Assembly: GCF_029024945.1 (NCBI RefSeq)
Contig: NZ_CP118976.1
Location: 1,798,001-1,862,000, forward strand
DNA from: Staphylococcus succinus
Lineage (GTDB): Bacteria > Bacillota > Bacilli > Staphylococcales > Staphylococcaceae
Length of the DNA stretch: 64,000 nucleotides
Reading direction: 5' to 3'
In this document: positions 62,883 to 64,000 of the stretch, piece after piece
How the letters are laid out: every line of letters starts with the position of its first letter
Position numbering within the stretch: position 1 is the stretch's first letter
The notes under the pieces: model-generated
The model's database searches: none
The model's input: only the letters and a program-made list of their open reading frames with translations
Told to the model about the DNA's origin: nothing
Program-made: the position numbers and the translations under genes

Positions 62883-64000
62883 TTAATGTTTAAAATGACG
62901 AACGCCAGTAGTTACCATAGCCACACCATATTTGTTAGCCATATCAATAGACTCTTGGTCTTTAATTGAACCACCTGGTTGAATAATCGCTTTAATGCCA
63001 GATTTAGCTGCTAATTCAACTGTATCACCCATTGGGAAAAACCCATCTGATACCATTACAACATCTTCATTAATTTCTAATGCACGGTCAATTGCAATCT
63101 GCGCCGAACCTACACGATTCATTTGACCAGCACCAATTCCAACTGTCTGTTTCGCATTACTTAAAATGACTGCGTTACTTTTAACAGATGCAACCACTTT
63201 CCAACCAAGTAACATAGCATCCCACTGCGCTTCAGTTGGTTCCACTTCTGTTACTATATTCATATCTTCACGTTTTAATACTACATTATCTTTATCTTGA
63301 ACTAAATATCCACCTGATACAGAAACAACTTCTTGTTCACTGTTATCAATTGTCATATCAATTTCCAATAATCTAATATTTTTCTTTTTACTTAATACAT
63401 CTAAGGCTGCCTGTGTAAATTTAGGTGCAATAACTACTTCTAAGAAAATTTCATGTAATGATTCTGCTAATTCAGTGTCTACAGTACGATTCAAAGCAAC
63501 TATACCACCAAAAATAGATTGGCTATCTGCTTCAAATGCATATTGGTATGCTTCTTCAATTGTGTTTGCAACTCCAACACCACAAGGATTCATATGTTTT
63601 ACAGCTACTGCAGCAGGTTGTTCAAATTGTTTAACAAGTGATAAAGCTGCATCAGCATCCTTAATATTGTTATAACTTAATTGTTTACCGTGTAATTGTT
63701 TAGCTCCAGCAAGTGTATGTGTAGCATTAGAAGTACGAACAAAATGTGCAGATTGCTGTGGATTTTCACCATAACGTAGACTTTCTTTATTGTCTTTGAA
63801 GAATTCTACAATAGCTGCATCATATTGATTTGTATGATCAAATACTTTAACCATAAGTGATTTACGATATTCTTCGTCTAAAGTATCATTTTCTAACTTA
63901 TCAATAACTTCATTGTAATCTGCAGGATGAACTACAGTTGTTACATGTTTAAAGTTTTTAGCAGCAGCGCGAAGCATCGTTGGACCGCCAATATCAATGT
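62883..64000 (-). CDS. purH: Bifunctional AICAR transformylase/IMP cyclohydrolase, C-terminal part
   Basis: PurH catalyses the last two steps to IMP. The window holds about 372 C-terminal codons; the frame is open to the right edge and reads D-I-G-G-P-T-M-L-R-A-A-A-K-N there, the normal interior of PurH, so the gene continues beyond 64000. K-H-M-N-P-C-G-V-G-V carries the transformylase K-H pair, and F-P-M-G-D, I-Q-P-G-G-S-I-K-D and V-R-H-F-K-H are near the end. Missing: the cyclohydrolase N-terminus. Confidence 0.96.
   Translation of the reverse strand, partial: IDIGGPTMLRAAAKNFKHVTTVVHPADYNEVIDKLENDTLDEEYRKSLMVKVFDHTNQYDAAIVEFFKDNKESLRYGENPQQSAHFVRTSNATHTLAGAKQLHGKQLSYNNIKDADAALSLVKQFEQPAAVAVKHMNPCGVGVANTIEEAYQYAFEADSQSIFGGIVALNRTVDTELAESLHEIFLEVVIAPKFTQAALDVLSKKKNIRLLEIDMTIDNSEQEVVSVSGGYLVQDKDNVVLKREDMNIVTEVEPTEAQWDAMLLGWKVVASVKSNAVILSNAKQTVGIGAGQMNRVGSAQIAIDRALEINEDVVMVSDGFFPMGDTVELAAKSGIKAIIQPGGSIKDQESIDMANKYGVAMVTTGVRHFKH

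Noticed and set aside
1..64000. CRISPR arrays, insertion sequences, prophage, tRNA or rRNA genes
   Set aside because: No repeat-spacer pattern, transposase, integrase, phage gene or structural RNA gene was seen in the window.

Overview
The window is a low-GC Firmicute chromosome segment whose gene order and protein sequences identify it as Staphylococcus. It runs from the purine/thiamine-transport region (purH, purD, ykoCDE at the right end) through ptsHI, cydAB, ktrC, rnjA, pdhABCD, potABCD, mntH, typA, ftsW, pycA, ctaAB, the ylb genes, coaD and rpmF to pheST, rnhC, zapA and cvpA at the left end. From memory, this is the S. aureus order read in reverse. Two departures from S. aureus suggest a coagulase-negative species: an M23-peptidase gene sits between rpmF and the SpoU methylase where S. 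aureus carries its isd haem-uptake cluster, and a short UvrA-like ABC ATPase gene lies between the CAP-domain gene and ctaM. The species cannot be named from this sequence alone.

Layout from left to right. 1-8 kb: cvpA-zapA, rnhC, the pheST operon behind a T-box leader, a SpoU-family RNA methylase, an M23 peptidase and yceD-rpmF. 8-14 kb: tmcAL, rsmD-coaD, ylbG, a membrane-anchored glycerophosphodiesterase-like protein with an eroded active site, ylbF and a CAP-domain protein. 14-19 kb: the UvrA-like gene, then ctaM-ctaB and the divergent ctaA (haem A synthesis and aa3 oxidase assembly). 19-31 kb: pycA, ftsW, ylaN, a YlaL-like gene with ylaI, typA, ylaF, an inositol-phosphatase-family gene, yktB and a DUF4064 protein. 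31-38 kb: mntH behind a DtxR/MntR-type operator, a large DUF4064 coiled-coil protein (possible AuxB) and a polyamine operon (xre-potABCD). 38-46 kb: yktA, pdhABCD, a YkyA-like lipoprotein and def. 46-52 kb: rpoY-rnjA, ktrC, cydAB behind a Rex-type operator, and a small CPPC thioredoxin-fold protein. 52-64 kb: ptsHI, a DUF697-like gene, an RlmI-like methylase, a polytopic membrane protein (possible AuxA), a 43-residue charged protein behind a sigma-B-like promoter, a TPP riboswitch with the ykoEDC ECF transporter, and purD-purH.

The genes form a mostly housekeeping segment: central carbon entry (PTS, PDH, pyruvate carboxylase), respiration (cyd, cta), translation and RNA turnover, envelope growth (ftsW, LTA-related membrane proteins), and Mn, K, polyamine and thiamine-precursor transport. 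Most transcription units end in strong, often bidirectional, stem-loops.

I see no prophage, insertion sequence, CRISPR array, tRNA/rRNA gene or defence island, and I did not find a convincing undescribed multi-gene system. The best leads are local: the UvrA-like gene and its leader, the degenerate phosphodiesterase, the M23 gene at the isd position, the sigma-B-like small gene, and several unexplained palindromes (upstream of ptsH, upstream of pdhA, between ylaN and the YlaL-like gene, and inside the pdh operon).
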